From the NCBI GenBank assembly GCA_922989275.2, contig OV277861.1, positions 23,900,479-23,964,478 of the forward strand: a stretch of 64,000 nucleotides of DNA, in the 5' to 3' direction. The position numbers and the translations under genes were made by a program. The notes below the pieces were generated by a model. It searched no databases. It was not told the origin of the DNA and saw only the letters and a program-made list of their open reading frames with translations. Origin of the DNA: Gari tellinella (lineage: Eukaryota > Mollusca > Bivalvia > Cardiida > Psammobiidae). This document shows, piece after piece, positions 51,401-62,603 of the stretch (its first letter is position 1; each line of letters starts with the position of its first letter).

Positions 51401-52492
51401 ATTATCAAAAACTTGTATATCTTTCTAAATAGAAGTAATTTACTAAGTACTATAATATTGAGTGTGTTTAAAGCTTAAAAGCATTTTCTATGACACTATT
51501 ATCTAAATATAATGATCATTTCCAAGCACAAAGGGTATGTCAAAATTCTGACCATTACATAGGGTGCTTTCTACATATTCGATAAAAACCATAATGAAAA
51601 ATTGAATTCAACCTTATGTATCATACATCAATTTAAAGGACACAGAATTCTCTGCAAGTACAAATCCAAATAATAAAGGTATTGTTTCATATAATCAATA
51701 GGGACATGTTTAAAAAACATGAAAAATGTGATGCTAATGCATTACAGGTAAAAAATGTCATTGTTTGACCAATTATTTTGACCAAAATTTTTTTTGGGGA
51801 AAATTATCAATAGAATTTCATATATAACCACTTGCAATATGTCATATCTATCAGGAAAACATAACTTTGTGTAATTATATGCATGTTAAAAGAGAATATG
51901 ACCTAAAACATACATATTTTGTGAAATGGGCACTTTACTGTGCAGCAGGCCTTGTGCGTGACGTTTCGGAATTCCCGATTTCGGTGCTATTTTAAGCATA
52001 ATAAAACCCAACATTCTCCAAAGGACAAAGCTTCAAACAGTTCAATTCATACCCATAAACGCTTAAATGAACGTTATTTACAAAAATCTACTTCTCAATC
52101 GAACCGATAAAAATAACGGATTACCAACGCGCCATCAATATAAATAATGACGTCATTATTGGTGGTCATATGACTTCCAAAAATAGTTTCAGATTGCATT
52201 ATAGGCGTACGGAGGAGTTTTAACTTTTAACATTGTATATACGGGTGCTTATAGATCTATTTGATTATTTGGTTTAACAACATATATAGATCTATAGATC
52301 TTGTCCCAAACAATTTAGGTATAAAATAAAAGTTCGAGTCGGTTGTGTAATCCAGATCTCAGTCACGAGAGGCGTAGCCTCGAGTGTGATCTGGAATACA
52401 CAACGAACTGATACACACTGGTGATAGATCTATTCCGTTTTCATTAGTATAATTTTGCTTTTTTCCGTCCATAGGCAAAGCCTAAATACATA
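48441..52492. repeat. 0.76-kb repeat X, inverted copy interrupted by element Y
   Basis: ACGGAAAAAAGGCAAGCCTT at the left and GCAAAGCCTAAATACATAT at the right are the reverse complement of 38558-39315; the interior is interrupted at 48638. Confidence 0.88.
48638..51951. mobile_element. 3.3-kb DNA transposon-like element Y with 4-bp duplication TTGT
   Basis: Terminal inverted repeats GGCCTGCTGCACAGTAAA and TTTACTGTGCAGCAGGCC, extended by TGCCCA/TGGGCA. TTGT flanks both sides, against a single copy at the empty site in the other repeat X. Very AT-rich; no transposase recognised. It holds eight copies of a GACGGACATTAC motif in both orientations. Confidence 0.85.
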
Positions 52493-52645
52493 TTATAAAT
52501 TGTTCATTCACTGAAGAAAACAGTTCCTCATTATAAAGACTTTAAGTCCTAAATATATATCATCAGATTTTTTTCCTATATCCTAGATGATAATAACTTA
52601 AAGCAGGGGGAATGTAGGAACATTCTGATTTACTTTCTACCTGCT

Positions 52646-52896
52646 TTAACTCTTTCCTCCCTGAAACTTTAAATGGACAATTCCAGTTTCCATTTGAGTC
52701 TAGTCCATTTCTGACTTTTAAGGGTTGTTTTTGTCTATAATTGGCATTATGACAAACAGTGAAGACCCTGATCAGAGGGCTCCTTTAGGAGCCCTCTGAT
52801 CTGGGTCTTCACTGTTTGCACAGGACAAGTGTACTACTCACATGTACACTGTTTGAAAAGGACGCCTATATGCGGGATTAGGGTTCAAAGGGTTAA
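52646..52896. mobile_element. family C MITE nested at TTAA of a family B arm
   Basis: TTAACTCTTTCCTCCCTGAA to GGGTTCAAAGGGTTAA; centre AGAGGGCTCC TTTA GGAGCCCTCT. Confidence 0.9.
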
Positions 52897-53649
52897 GTAG
52901 TTGCCAGCCTATCTTCAATACTATAAATGGCTTAATTATACTCCATAGATATGCATTTAAATGCATTTAATCTTCAACTACATGTACATTCCAAGAAAAG
53001 TAGTAAAGCAGACTGTGCCTTACTTTCAACCTGCTTTAAGTAAATACATGTCTTCACAACTAGAAATAAGCTATGGAGTAAAAGGTTAAAGTATGCTGAA
53101 AGCATGGCAGAATGCACCTTAAAGACTTTTCCTCAGTCCATTGAAGGACCACCAGCCCATTGATCTGGAGGTGTCAATGTAACCGTCAAATCACGTGCAG
53201 CACAATCTCAGTTTACCTGGTGAGGTCCAGATTATACTCATGCTCTAGTGATTTTCAATGGTTATTTCTAACCAAACTATCAAATATAAAGGTAGAGTCT
53301 CACAAGAGAAGCTTCAATGATTCTTTGCTAGCGACATGTCCATAAGATCCATGATTTTTGCAAGGAAATTGTCTGGCAAGGCGTTATGATCGAAAGGTCA
53401 TCTAGGGATGTCTTTAAGGGACATTCTGGGTTACTTTCAACCTGCCATGTGTCTTCAAAACTAGGAACAGGCTATGAGTTAAAGGAATAAAAGGTAACTT
53501 AACTTTTTAGCTCACACCTGTACATATCCCTTAAAAGGAATGACTTTATAGGCTTTCAAGGTTTCACATATTCTTCATAGCATTGTCATTTCAAGTTTTT
53601 ACCTTTTCCTAGGTTTTTGGCATTACAATTCTTTAACCAGTATTAACGG

Positions 53650-53890
53650 TACGCTATAAATACACTTTTTCACGCCTTTATATTACTGCACAGAAGAAAA
53701 TAGTTCCATTTTATAAATCTTGAATATGCATCATAAGTAATATATATTTTCTATATTCTAGCAGATTGTAGCTTAAAGCAGGTTGAAAGAAAGGCAGAAT
53801 GTGCCTTAAAGCACTTTCTGCTTTACTTTCAACCTGCTTAAGTGGTCAACTGTCTTCAAAACTAGAAACAGGTTATGGGGTAAAGGACTT
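53650..53890. mobile_element. family B MITE
   Basis: GCTATAAATACACTTTTTCAC, apex AATGTGCCTTAAAGCACTTT, right end GGTTATGGGGTAAAGGACTTAA. Confidence 0.75.
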
Positions 53891-53895
53891 AAAAA

Positions 53896-54660
53896 ACAAG
53901 AGCCCCATGGGGCATAATTTCGCTCACCTGAGAATAGATGACAAAATGGAGATAATGATTTATGTCCAGGACGGGGTCATTATTCAGCCGAGGGGCATAA
54001 TTTGAACAATATTGATAAAGTACCTGTAGATGATGCTATGTGCCAAAACTATTAGCTCTGGCCCTTGTAGTTTTTGACGAGAATATTGTTTAAGTTTTTA
54101 TAGAATAAATCTATGTTTAGCTCCTGTGACCTAGATATGCAACCGACCGGAACCATTTGATCAAAATACCTAAAGGATATTTAGAAGTGTCATCATGCCA
54201 AATATCAAAGCTCTGGTCATATTAGTTTCAGAGAAGAAGACGTTTGAAATTTTCACTATATAACTCTATGTAAAACTGTGACCCCCCGGGGCGGGCCAAT
54301 TTTGACCCCAGGGGCATATATTTGAACAAACTTGATAGAGGACCTGTAGGTGATGCTATGTGCCAAATATCTAAGCTCTGGCCCTTTTAGTTTTTTGACA
54401 AGAAGATTTTTTAAGATTTCCTTATTTTTTCACTTTGGTTGCCATGGCAACCAGAGTTCAGCATTGTTTTTAATTCTTTGAACAAATCTGAAAGAGGTTG
54501 ACCCAAGGAACATTTCTGTAAAGTTTGGTTGAAATCTGTTCACCGGTATAGGAGGAGATGTCATTTGAAGAAATTGTTAACGACAACGCACGACGCACAC
54601 CGTATGATAAGCACGCCATGGGCACGTACAGTATACTAAATACTGTTCCCAAGGGATACC
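53896..54660. mobile_element. pearl/Helentron-like element, short core
   Basis: AACAAGAGCCCCATGGGGCA TAATTTCGCTCACC at the left, two core units with GATGCTATGTGCCAAA and AAGCTCTGGCCCTT, and ACGACGCACGACGCACACCG near the right. Confidence 0.6.
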
Positions 54661-54780
54661 GTTAACCTGGTGCTTATATGTTGGATGCTGATGGTACCGT
54701 CAGCATGGTTTTGAAACAAAAAGAACAATTGTTTTAGGACCATAACATTTCTTTCTTCTCTTTTTACAGGATCTAGGTTT

Positions 54781-54996
54781 AATAACTCATTCAACACCAT
54801 GGACCTGTTTAAAATATACTCATTACATTTGCAAACACTGTTGACCCAGATCAGAGGGCTCCTATAGGAGCCCTCTGATCAGGGTCTGCACTGTTTCCTA
54901 TTTACAACCAATAATTCCAAGCAGACAGGTTCAGGTTTTGGTAATTTTAAAAAGATCCACAAGGGAACCTAATAACCCACACAGGTCAAGAGATTA
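54781..54996. mobile_element. family D MITE
   Basis: AACTCATTCAACACCATGGA to CACAGGTCAAGAGATTAA; centre AGAGGGCTCC TATA GGAGCCCTCT. Confidence 0.82.
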
Positions 54997-55635
54997 AATT
55001 GTACTCTATAAAACACCAGATAATTTAATACATCTGATACAAAGAATAAAAAGACCAAGAGCTGACTCTCTTTTATTCTTTTTTTTATTAAAACTATAGA
55101 ATCTCAGTACAAAATAAACGCAAAAAAATATATATGTCTCTAAAATCTACATGAAATATTTACAACTGTTTCTGTCTCAGTTTACAATGATGCGCATCTG
55201 TAAAATCTTTTATTTCCCTTTTCATATACACAATCAGTAACTCTTTGCATTCTGGGTATTTTTTTGTCTACAACAATTGTACTCTATTCTATAAATGGAT
55301 TTTTCAAAAATTTCTTTTTGAAACAGAGTCAGAGTGTCCAAGAGTTTGGATCCCGATGAGACTCTACATTACATGGCATCTCAACTGGATCCCAACAGTT
55401 TGGATGGATAATCGCAATTTTCATCTGTATCCAATCTCGGCTTCTCATCTGGATTCAGATTGTTTGCACAGATACGATTCTGCTGCTAGCGTGCAAAGAG
55501 ATAAACAAAACAGACAGGTCTGTACATTAACTCATTCACATCTGAAAGTTTTTTATGAACAATTCCAATGTTGACCAAACAACTTGGTTTTCATACAAGA
55601 AATATGCTTTTGACATAACAATAATATTACATGTA
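54997..55635. other. no gene; degraded family F hairpin remnants
   Basis: Three GTTTGGATCC/TCTCATCTGGAT-type fragments (55340-55470) recall family F; otherwise featureless AT-rich DNA. Confidence 0.5.
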
Positions 55636-55886
55636 TTAACCCTTTGAACCCTAGTCCCGCATATTGGCGTCCTTTTCAAACAGTGTACATATGAATAGTA
55701 CACTTGTCCTATGCAAACAGTGAAGACCCAGATCAGAGGGCTCCGAAAGGAGCCCTCTGATCAGGGTCTTCACTGTTTGTCACAATGCCAAACATTGACA
55801 AAAACAACCCTTAAAAGTCAGAAATGGACTAGACAAAAATAGAAACTGGAATTGATCATTTAGAGTTTTAGGGAGGAAAGAGTTAA
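55636..55886. mobile_element. family C MITE, intact
   Basis: TTAACCCTTTGAACCCTAGTC to GGGAGGAAAGAGTTAA; centre AGAGGGCTCC GAAA GGAGCCCTCT. Confidence 0.9.
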
Positions 55887-55950
55887 CATAAAACAAATAC
55901 AGCAATTCAATATTTACATTATCCTACTTAATTACATTTAAACTTGTGTT

Positions 55951-56197
55951 AACCCATTACCCCATAGCCTGTTTCTAGTTTTCAAGATAGGTGATTACTT
56001 AAAGCAGGTTGAAAGTAAAGCAGAATGTGCCTTAAGGTACATTCTGCTTTTTCTTTCTGCCTGCTTAAAGCTACCATGTGCTAGAATATAGAAAAAAATC
56101 TCACGATTCATATTCATGACAGTATAAAGCGGAAATACTTTCTTCAGTGGAGGAATTAATTAAAAGCATAAAAAATCATATTTATGGGGAAAAGGGC
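55951..56197. mobile_element. family B MITE
   Basis: TTAACCCATTACCCCATAGC to ATGGGGAAAAGGGCTAA, apex AATGTGCCTTAAGGTACATT. Confidence 0.85.
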
Positions 56198-56348
56198 TAA
56201 TAATGTTTGACTGTATTATGCTATATCAACCTTTACTTCCACCAACATGAAGATTTAACTGTACGTATAGCAGGTGACTGCTTACAGCAAGATGAAAACA
56301 AATCAGACTTCTCCTTGTGCTCTATCTTCATCCTACATTAAACAGCGT

Positions 56349-56566
56349 TAACCCTTTCCCAATAATAAGCACCTTTTAGCACATTCAGTTTATTCCTCTG
56401 CTAAAGAAAATAGTTCCAACTTATACAGTAATAAATATGCATCATAAGGAATATTTTCTTTATTCTAGCAGGTGGTAGCCTTAAGGCACATTCTGCTTTA
56501 CTTTCAACCTGCTTTAAGTAGTCAACCTATTTTTAAAACTTGAAACAGAGTATAGGGTAAAGGGTT
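56349..56566. mobile_element. family B MITE, one hairpin arm lost
   Basis: TTAACCCTTTCCCAATAATA to GTATAGGGTAAAGGGTTAA; only CCTTAAGGCACATTCTGC of the stem remains. Confidence 0.78.
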
Positions 56567-56788
56567 AACTCTTATCATGCTAGCGGTGGATATGTGCAAC
56601 AGTGATTACCTTTGCAAACAGTTTGGATCCAGATGAGACGCCGCATAATGCGGCATCTCATCAGGATCCAAACTGTTTGACACTCTTACCCTGTTCTACA
56701 CACACATTCACAAATTCTATTTTTAAAACAGTTGCAGACGACAATTATTGTCGCAGAGGAAAAAATTACCCAGCATGCAAAGAGTTAA
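56563..56788. mobile_element. family F MITE
   Basis: Shares its TTAA with the preceding MITE. TTAACTCTTATCATGCTAGC to CATGCAAAGAGTTAA; centre GATGAGACGCCGC ATAA TGCGGCATCTCATC. Confidence 0.82.
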
Positions 56789-56810
56789 TGGCAGACTGAG
56801 TAGAAGCACC

Positions 56811-57019
56811 TTTAACCCATTACCCCACAGCCCAATTTTAGTTTTGAATGCACCTTAAGGCACATTCTGCTTTGCTTTCAACCTGTCTTAAGCTAACATC
56901 TGCTGAAGATAATATATTTTAAAAAATCCTATGGTGAATATTCATATTAAGTGTAAATTGGACATATTTTTCTTCAGGGGAGAAATAAAGTAGAGGCATA
57001 TTTGTGGGGTAAAGGGTTA
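56811..57019. mobile_element. family B MITE, partial
   Basis: TTAACCCATTACCCCACAGC to TTGTGGGGTAAAGGGTTA; the left hairpin arm is deleted. Confidence 0.75.
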
Positions 57020-57162
57020 TGGGCTTCTTCATAAGAAAAGGCTAGGCCTACATAGAAAGTTACAGACGTTAAATGTATTTGGTTCAAACTGCTGCCATAT
57101 ATCTTATGAAGATGAACAAAGTGGGGTGAAAATGTATACATGTATGGTTTAACTAGTGTTAC

Positions 57163-57402
57163 CTCTTTCAACACGATGGACCTGTTTAAAATATACTCAT
57201 TACTTACCAAACATTGTAGACCCAGATCAGAGGGCTCCTTTAGGAGCCCTCTGATCAAGATCTACACTGTTTGCTAATTTAGAGCAGTATTTATTAAACT
57301 ACCAAGAACTCCAAGTAGACTGGTTCATGTTTTGGTAACTAAAATGATCCACAAGGGAACATTATAACCCACAAGAGTTACTTAGTGTTGAAAAGAGTTA
57401 AG
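57163..57402. mobile_element. family D MITE
   Basis: CTCTTTCAACACGATGGACC to GTGTTGAAAAGAGTTAA; centre AGAGGGCTCC TTTA GGAGCCCTCT. Confidence 0.85.
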
Positions 57403-57587
57403 GAGTCACTCAAAAGAATACCGGTACTCAGTTCCAATACCCGTGGCAACGTAATGCAGGACACGAATAACGCAGAAAGCTCTTACTGAAGTTTTCTACA
57501 AAGTTGCATCATGCATTAGACAGCCACCTGTCAAACAGGAGGTCCTTTCTTCTGTATAGAATGACCTTTATCACGAGTATGAGTGTA

Positions 57588-58803
57588 CAATCGAACTATG
57601 ATATCTCAAACTCGCTTAACTTGAACTTACTGATATTTTGACACATGAATAACATTATTTCATGTTCGGTTAAGGCCTTTCGCATACGGAAGTCGGTCTT
57701 GCGGGCGAGCGGATATGCATCTTGACGACATAGACTTTTTCCGTACGTGTTTATACTAGAAAATTTATATAAAGTATATGTTGATACGATTTAGTATAAT
57801 CCTTCATAGTGCAGTCAGTAGAGTGATTGACTATCAATTGAAAGGTCATAGGTTCGAGACCCAACCGATCCAAATATTTTTTTAAGTGTCCGATTTATTG
57901 ACTTGTCAATCCATAACGCAGTGATCAATGGACATGTTATGTTTAGTCTTCGTTGATAAGAATTAGTGATGTTATATACAGTCAAATTATATGTCCACTT
58001 ACATGTACGTTTTAGTTTAATGACTTACAAGTCAATAAAACCGGTATACATGTACATGTATACGATTTGATCGAACTATAAAGCCACACATTGAAGCTTA
58101 TCAATACGTCAACCTTTTCAAAATCGATATTGCCCATTATTATTATGTTCAAACAATGTAATTAACCTTGTATGCAAGTCCATGAATAAATAATAATGCA
58201 TTTTAATGACAGTTTTAACTTTAAGGTAGGTAACTGTATCTCAACTTCAAATATCCCACATTTTAATAAGAAAATCTGTTATTACAACAAATCCTGACTG
58301 TAATATTTTCTAATTTTTTCAGACTAACTATTTCACCAACCATATATTTGAATAAAATGAAAACAAATATACATTGAATGAGTCAGTTTTTTGTAATTCA
58401 ATTTTTTAGCATTTTGCAAAATTTAAATAGCTGATAACATCTTTCTGAACACCTTTATTCAAAATGTTTTTAGCTTTTCTTGTATTGAATGTTGTGGACT
58501 ACTTATTGGGCGAGATTTATAGCCATTAACTTTATTCATTTTTGAGAAAAATAAAATCATCAAAATTCCAGGTTTTTGTCAGAAAAAGAGACCTTAAAGA
58601 CAAAACAACCAGATAAATTTTGCCTATATTTTCACACATTGTTTCTTAGGCTATTATCATTCTTCATGAAAAGTTTCATAACACCTTGTATGGAAACTAA
58701 GCGCATATGCGAAGTACCTTAAGTCAAACATCTTAGCCACGTTTTAACTTTGAACTACGGGTATGTTCGACATTACCGAGTTAGAGATATCGAATTTCGA
58801 CTG
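57588..58803. mobile_element. pogo-type element hosting a TTAA element
   Basis: CAATCGAACTATGATATCTC and inverted CAGTCGAAATTCGATATCTC, TA-flanked. A TTAA-duplicating element occupies 57671-58722. Confidence 0.65.
57671..58722. mobile_element. 1.05-kb TTAA-flanked element (Kolobok- or piggyBac-like)
   Basis: GGCCTTTCGCATACGG at the left and CGCATATGCGAAGTACC at the right, each flanked by TTAA. A tRNA-like stretch (57812-57872, with GCAGTCAGTAGAGTG and AGGTTCGAGACCC) is inside. No transposase. Confidence 0.55.
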
Positions 58804-58975
58804 TATATCGAAATGTGTTACCAGACATACTAAACTTTTAAAAGAGATAATAAAAGATGCATTGATTCTAACCGGGCTCCAAAGTATATCACCAATATCT
58901 TTATTTCTTCTTGAGGAGACGATTCTAATGAGTAGTTACACTATAGGATTTTGTGCTAAAATTAGTGAGAAAATG

Positions 58976-59213
58976 TAGGGCTCCAGATAAGCGGGAGTAA
59001 ACTGCACAAATACAGCATTTTCTCACTTATTTTAGCATCAAATCCTATGGTGTTACTACTCATTAGAATCGTCTCAAAGAGACGATTCTAATGAGTAGTG
59101 ACACCATAGGGTTTAAAGCAGAAATAAAGATTTTAGTTTTTGAAATACCCCCCTTATCTGGAGCTCTGTGTATGATTTGCTCAGTTTACTCCCTCTCATC
59201 TGGAGCCCTGTAA
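58976..59213. mobile_element. family E MITE with a partial second copy to its left
   Basis: AGGGCTCCAGATAAGCGGGA to ATCTGGAGCCCTG; centre ACTCATTAGAATCGTCTC AAAG AGACGATTCTAATGAGT. A right half of another copy occupies 58905-58975. Confidence 0.8.
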
Positions 59214-59221
59214 AATTCAAA

Positions 59222-59411
59222 AGTAAAGTAAAACTTCTCTATAATGGCCACTAAAAATAAGGCTGATTGATTATATGAAGGGCAGGTGACAGCTTAAAGC
59301 AAGGTTAAAGTAAATTAGAAAGCTATTACCATCTTGCTTAAAGCATTTACCTGCCATAAACACAAACTAATTTACTTAATTTAGTGGTCATTATAGAGAG
59401 GTTATGCTGTA
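59222..59411. mobile_element. pogo-type MITE (family A), diverged
   Basis: AAGTAAAACTTCTCTATAATG to TTATAGAGAGGTTATGCTG. Confidence 0.75.
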
Positions 59412-59840
59412 TAAAAGATGCAAGCAGTAACATTTGCACCAATACTCAGAGACCGATTATGGAAAAAAATTACATCTAATGTTAACCAAACAATACATGC
59501 AATACAGAATAAAATTAATACAGATATCTCCTTTAGGAGCTTTCTCCTTCACATTTGACCTGCATCCAACAGTCCCCTGTCTTTACAAATCCCAAAATCC
59601 TGAATGCTAACTTAATGATTGGTCTTTGATCACTTTTATCTTTTAACTATTTACATTGTCAAAAAAAAAAATCATCTATCACTGTTCTCAAAACAAATTT
59701 TTAAACAATTTTCGAAATAGGATCAGAGTGATTAACAATTTGGATCCTGATGAGATGCTGCAATAAGCAGTCATATCTAGATCCAACCTAGTTGAAAAGG
59801 TTATCCCGATTTCAACTTTAACATGAACAGAGTTAATACA

Positions 59841-60035
59841 CAGTAAAACTTCTCTATTACAACCAATAAATTGTGTTAAATATGATTAAAGTGTTTAAGA
59901 CAAGTCATTGTGTAAAGCAAGGTTAAAGTAAAACAGAAAGCTCCTTAAGAATTTTACTTCCACCTAGCTTTAAGCTGTCACCTGTTTTTTTAACATTCAA
60001 TTATTTTCAGTGGTGATAATAGAGAGGTTTTAAGA
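59841..60035. mobile_element. pogo-type MITE (family A), diverged
   Basis: CAGTAAAACTTCTCTATTAC to AATAGAGAGGTTTTA, partial hairpin GAAAGCTCCTTAAGAATTTT. Confidence 0.78.
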
Positions 60036-60130
60036 TGCATCCCAAATTTTACTTTTACTATAACAATTATTGGGAATGTACTACTGATACTTCTATTATC
60101 AAAGTAATTACATGTCAATTTGTGGATACA

Positions 60131-60344
60131 TTAACCCTTAGCCCGCCAAATAAATTGTTGTCTGCTATATTTCTCGTCTGCTTCAAGTTTCAAAGTGCTT
60201 CAAAGTTGCTCAAAATTGCTGAAAATGTTGTCCGAGTGTCAAACAGCTTGGATCCAGATGAGACGCCGAGTTACTCGGCGTCTCATCCGGATCCAAGCTG
60301 TTTGCATATGGAGCTATAGTCGTGAGTGGCAGGCTAAGGGTTAA
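60131..60344. mobile_element. family F MITE, intact
   Basis: TTAACCCTTAGCCCGCCAAA to GTGGCAGGCTAAGGGTTAA; perfect central palindrome AGACGCCGAG TTAC TCGGCGTCT. Inverted relative to 6516-6719. Confidence 0.92.
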
Positions 60345-60708
60345 ACACATATAACAGTCAAGCTATTATAACTTGTACAAAGAATACTCATTGATATTGT
60401 TACAAACATTTTGAAACTCATTTTCACTTTTATTATGCTGATTTTTCAAATGTAATCATCACTTTACTGATGACCAAAATTATTACATGAATTCTCTACA
60501 GGTTTTCTTTTTTTATTTCAAAATAATTGGTCTACACTGTTTGCAAATGATGAATATATTTGTTTCCCAAACAGCAATGGTTAAGTTGCCATCTGCCTTG
60601 TGTAGTTGTAATATAGTACATGTATGTCAAACATAACTCACAATCTCTGCGAGACAAAATGATACAATAATTCTGTCAATTTTGGAATGTTTTTACCCTG
60701 ATAATCAG

Positions 60709-60956
60709 GGGCCCGTTTCATAAAGCTTCGTACGACAAAAACTGTCATAAGTCAAAACTGTAAAATACATTTAATCTCTCATTTCCCTATCAAATCCTGT
60801 CTTGTGACATATCTTTGGAATCGTCTTTTCAAGACGATTCCAAAGAGATGTCACTAGACAGGATTAGATGGGGAAATAAATAATCATTGAATTTGAGACA
60901 TTTATAATCTTACTTATGACAACATTTGTCGTACAAAGTTTTATGAAATGGGCACC
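60709..60956. mobile_element. family G hairpin MITE, intact
   Basis: GGGGCCCGTTTCATAAAGCT to TTTATGAAATGGGCACC; centre TTTGGAATCGTC TTTTCAA GACGATTCCAAA. Confidence 0.82.
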
Positions 60957-61251
60957 AGTGTTGCTTGAGAATGATTTATATTTACGACAATATTGCCTTA
61001 AAATGATGCAAGACAATTTCACAAAATAGAGCCAACTGGTTTTGAACCTGTAAACTAGCTACATGTATATGTCAATCTTCAAAGGCTTTCCAACTAACAT
61101 AGAATCACAGATTTTCTATTCAGCTATCAAGCAAATTAATATTCAAAATGCTGCATTATGATTATGGAAAAAGGCACTTGGGTATTGAAAACTGCAACAA
61201 TGACCCATATGACAAACAATTTCATGTAAATTCCTGATCAGATGCTTAGTT

Positions 61252-61500
61252 TAACCCATTACCCTATGACCTGTTTCTAGTTTTGGAATAAGACAACCAC
61301 TTAAAGCAGGTTGAAAGTTAAGCAGAATGTGCCTAAAGGCACATTCTGCTTTACTTTCAGCCTGCTTTAAGCTACAACATATAGGGTCTAGAAAACAATT
61401 CTTATAGTACATATCAATATCTGTTGAAAGTGGAACTGTTTCCTTCAGTGCAGATATAAATTACAGGAGTAGAAAGGCGCGTTTATGGGGTAATGGGTTA
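61252..61500. mobile_element. family B MITE, intact
   Basis: TTAACCCATTACCCTATGAC to TTATGGGGTAATGGGTTA; apex AATGTGCCTAAAGGCACATT. Confidence 0.85.
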
Positions 61501-61893
61501 GGTAACTTTGCATCTGTCAGATCAGATTGACAAGTTGTTTGCAAATACAAGTCAAGTCAACATTAGCAAGTTCTGCAACCACAAATCTTTAGGAGTCCCG
61601 CTGCTTCGTCATTGAATTTGTTGCTGAATTCTGACTGTGCTTGTCCTCAAACTCATTCTTTAAGACTACTTCCAGTATGGAAGACAGAAAATATTTCTTA
61701 TGATACATCATTATTTGTGACTATAAATTGGAACTATTTTCTTCATTGGGGGAATGAGAGGAATAAAGTAAGTACGTAAAAATGTGTATCCATGGTTTAG
61801 TGTAATAGGTTAATCTAATCTATGGTACAATGCTGCCATAATTATAGAGATCTTTGTTTCCTTATGACATGGGATTCCTAATGGTGCTTCAAT

Positions 61894-62043
61894 ATGGAGA
61901 TCTGCATACAATGGTGTGAAAAAGCTGACAAAAGCTGGGATGATATCTGGTTGACTAATGACGATTGGGCCATCAACTATCTACTGAACTGTGGGCTACT
62001 GGGATTGCTATGGTGGCGGCTCTTGTCATACGTTCTGTCATAA
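61894..62043 (+). CDS. 49-residue Trp-rich open reading frame, unrecognised
   Basis: ATG to TAA. It has a charged first half (KADKSWDDIWLTNDDW) and a hydrophobic second half (YLLNCGLLGLLWWRLLSYVL) that could be a membrane segment; five of the first 35 residues are Trp. No promoter, splice signal or homologue can be claimed. It may be chance. Confidence 0.15.
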   Translation: MEICIQWCEKADKSWDDIWLTNDDWAINYLLNCGLLGLLWWRLLSYVLS

Positions 62044-62326
62044 CCTAGCAGAATGAATAGAGTCACATCAATAAACATGTCATCATGATTTTGCAGCATA
62101 ATACTGTCACACCACAGCTCCATGTTTGTATGCCAGTTAAGAGGGGATGCTTGGTAACTTAATTATACCTAGATTCACAAGTTTACTCACCAAAAGATTT
62201 ATTCTAGCAAGTATATTATTCGCTGCCAGGGGAATTTATGGAATGTTCAATAATACAGGTGAAAGTAAATGTTTCAATAAATATAGTGCAAAGATTTAGA
62301 TGTTGTTTTAAATACTTTTCATATTC

Positions 62327-62470
62327 TTAACCCTTTACTCAATAGCCAATTTCTGGTATTGAAGATAGATGACCATTAAAGCAGGTTGAAAGTAAAACAG
62401 AATGTGCCTTAAGACACATTCTTCTTCACTTTCAGCCTGCTTTAAGCTACTATCTCCTAGGATATATAGA
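62327..62470. mobile_element. family B MITE, left part
   Basis: TTAACCCTTTACTCAATAGC, apex AATGTGCCTTAAGACACATT, then the right end is lost. Confidence 0.72.
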
Positions 62471-62526
62471 ACATATTTATGATGTAAATAGAGGATATTG
62501 TATGAGTGTTCATTATTTATCATTTT

Positions 62527-62603
62527 TAATAAACGAGTTGACTAAAATAATATGACGCGAGCCTTGGCGAGCGTCATATTCATTTTAGTCAATGAGTTTA
62601 TTA
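62527..62603. repeat. perfect-arm palindrome beside a pearl-like element
   Basis: TAATAAAC GAGTTGACTAAAAT AATATGACGC pairs with GCGTCATATT ATTTTAGTCAATGAG TTTATTA around GAGCCTTGGCGA. It is a hairpin of about 30 bp stem. Confidence 0.8.

Larger units (their letters stand above)
48396..53080. mobile_element. family B MITE split by repeat X, itself split by element Y; family C inserted to the right
   Basis: Left TTTACCCATTACCCCATAAA to about 48440; the remainder (TTGTTCATTCACTGAAGAAA) resumes at about 52498. The arm at 52600-52645 is then broken by a family C MITE at TTAA (52646-52896). Confidence 0.7.
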
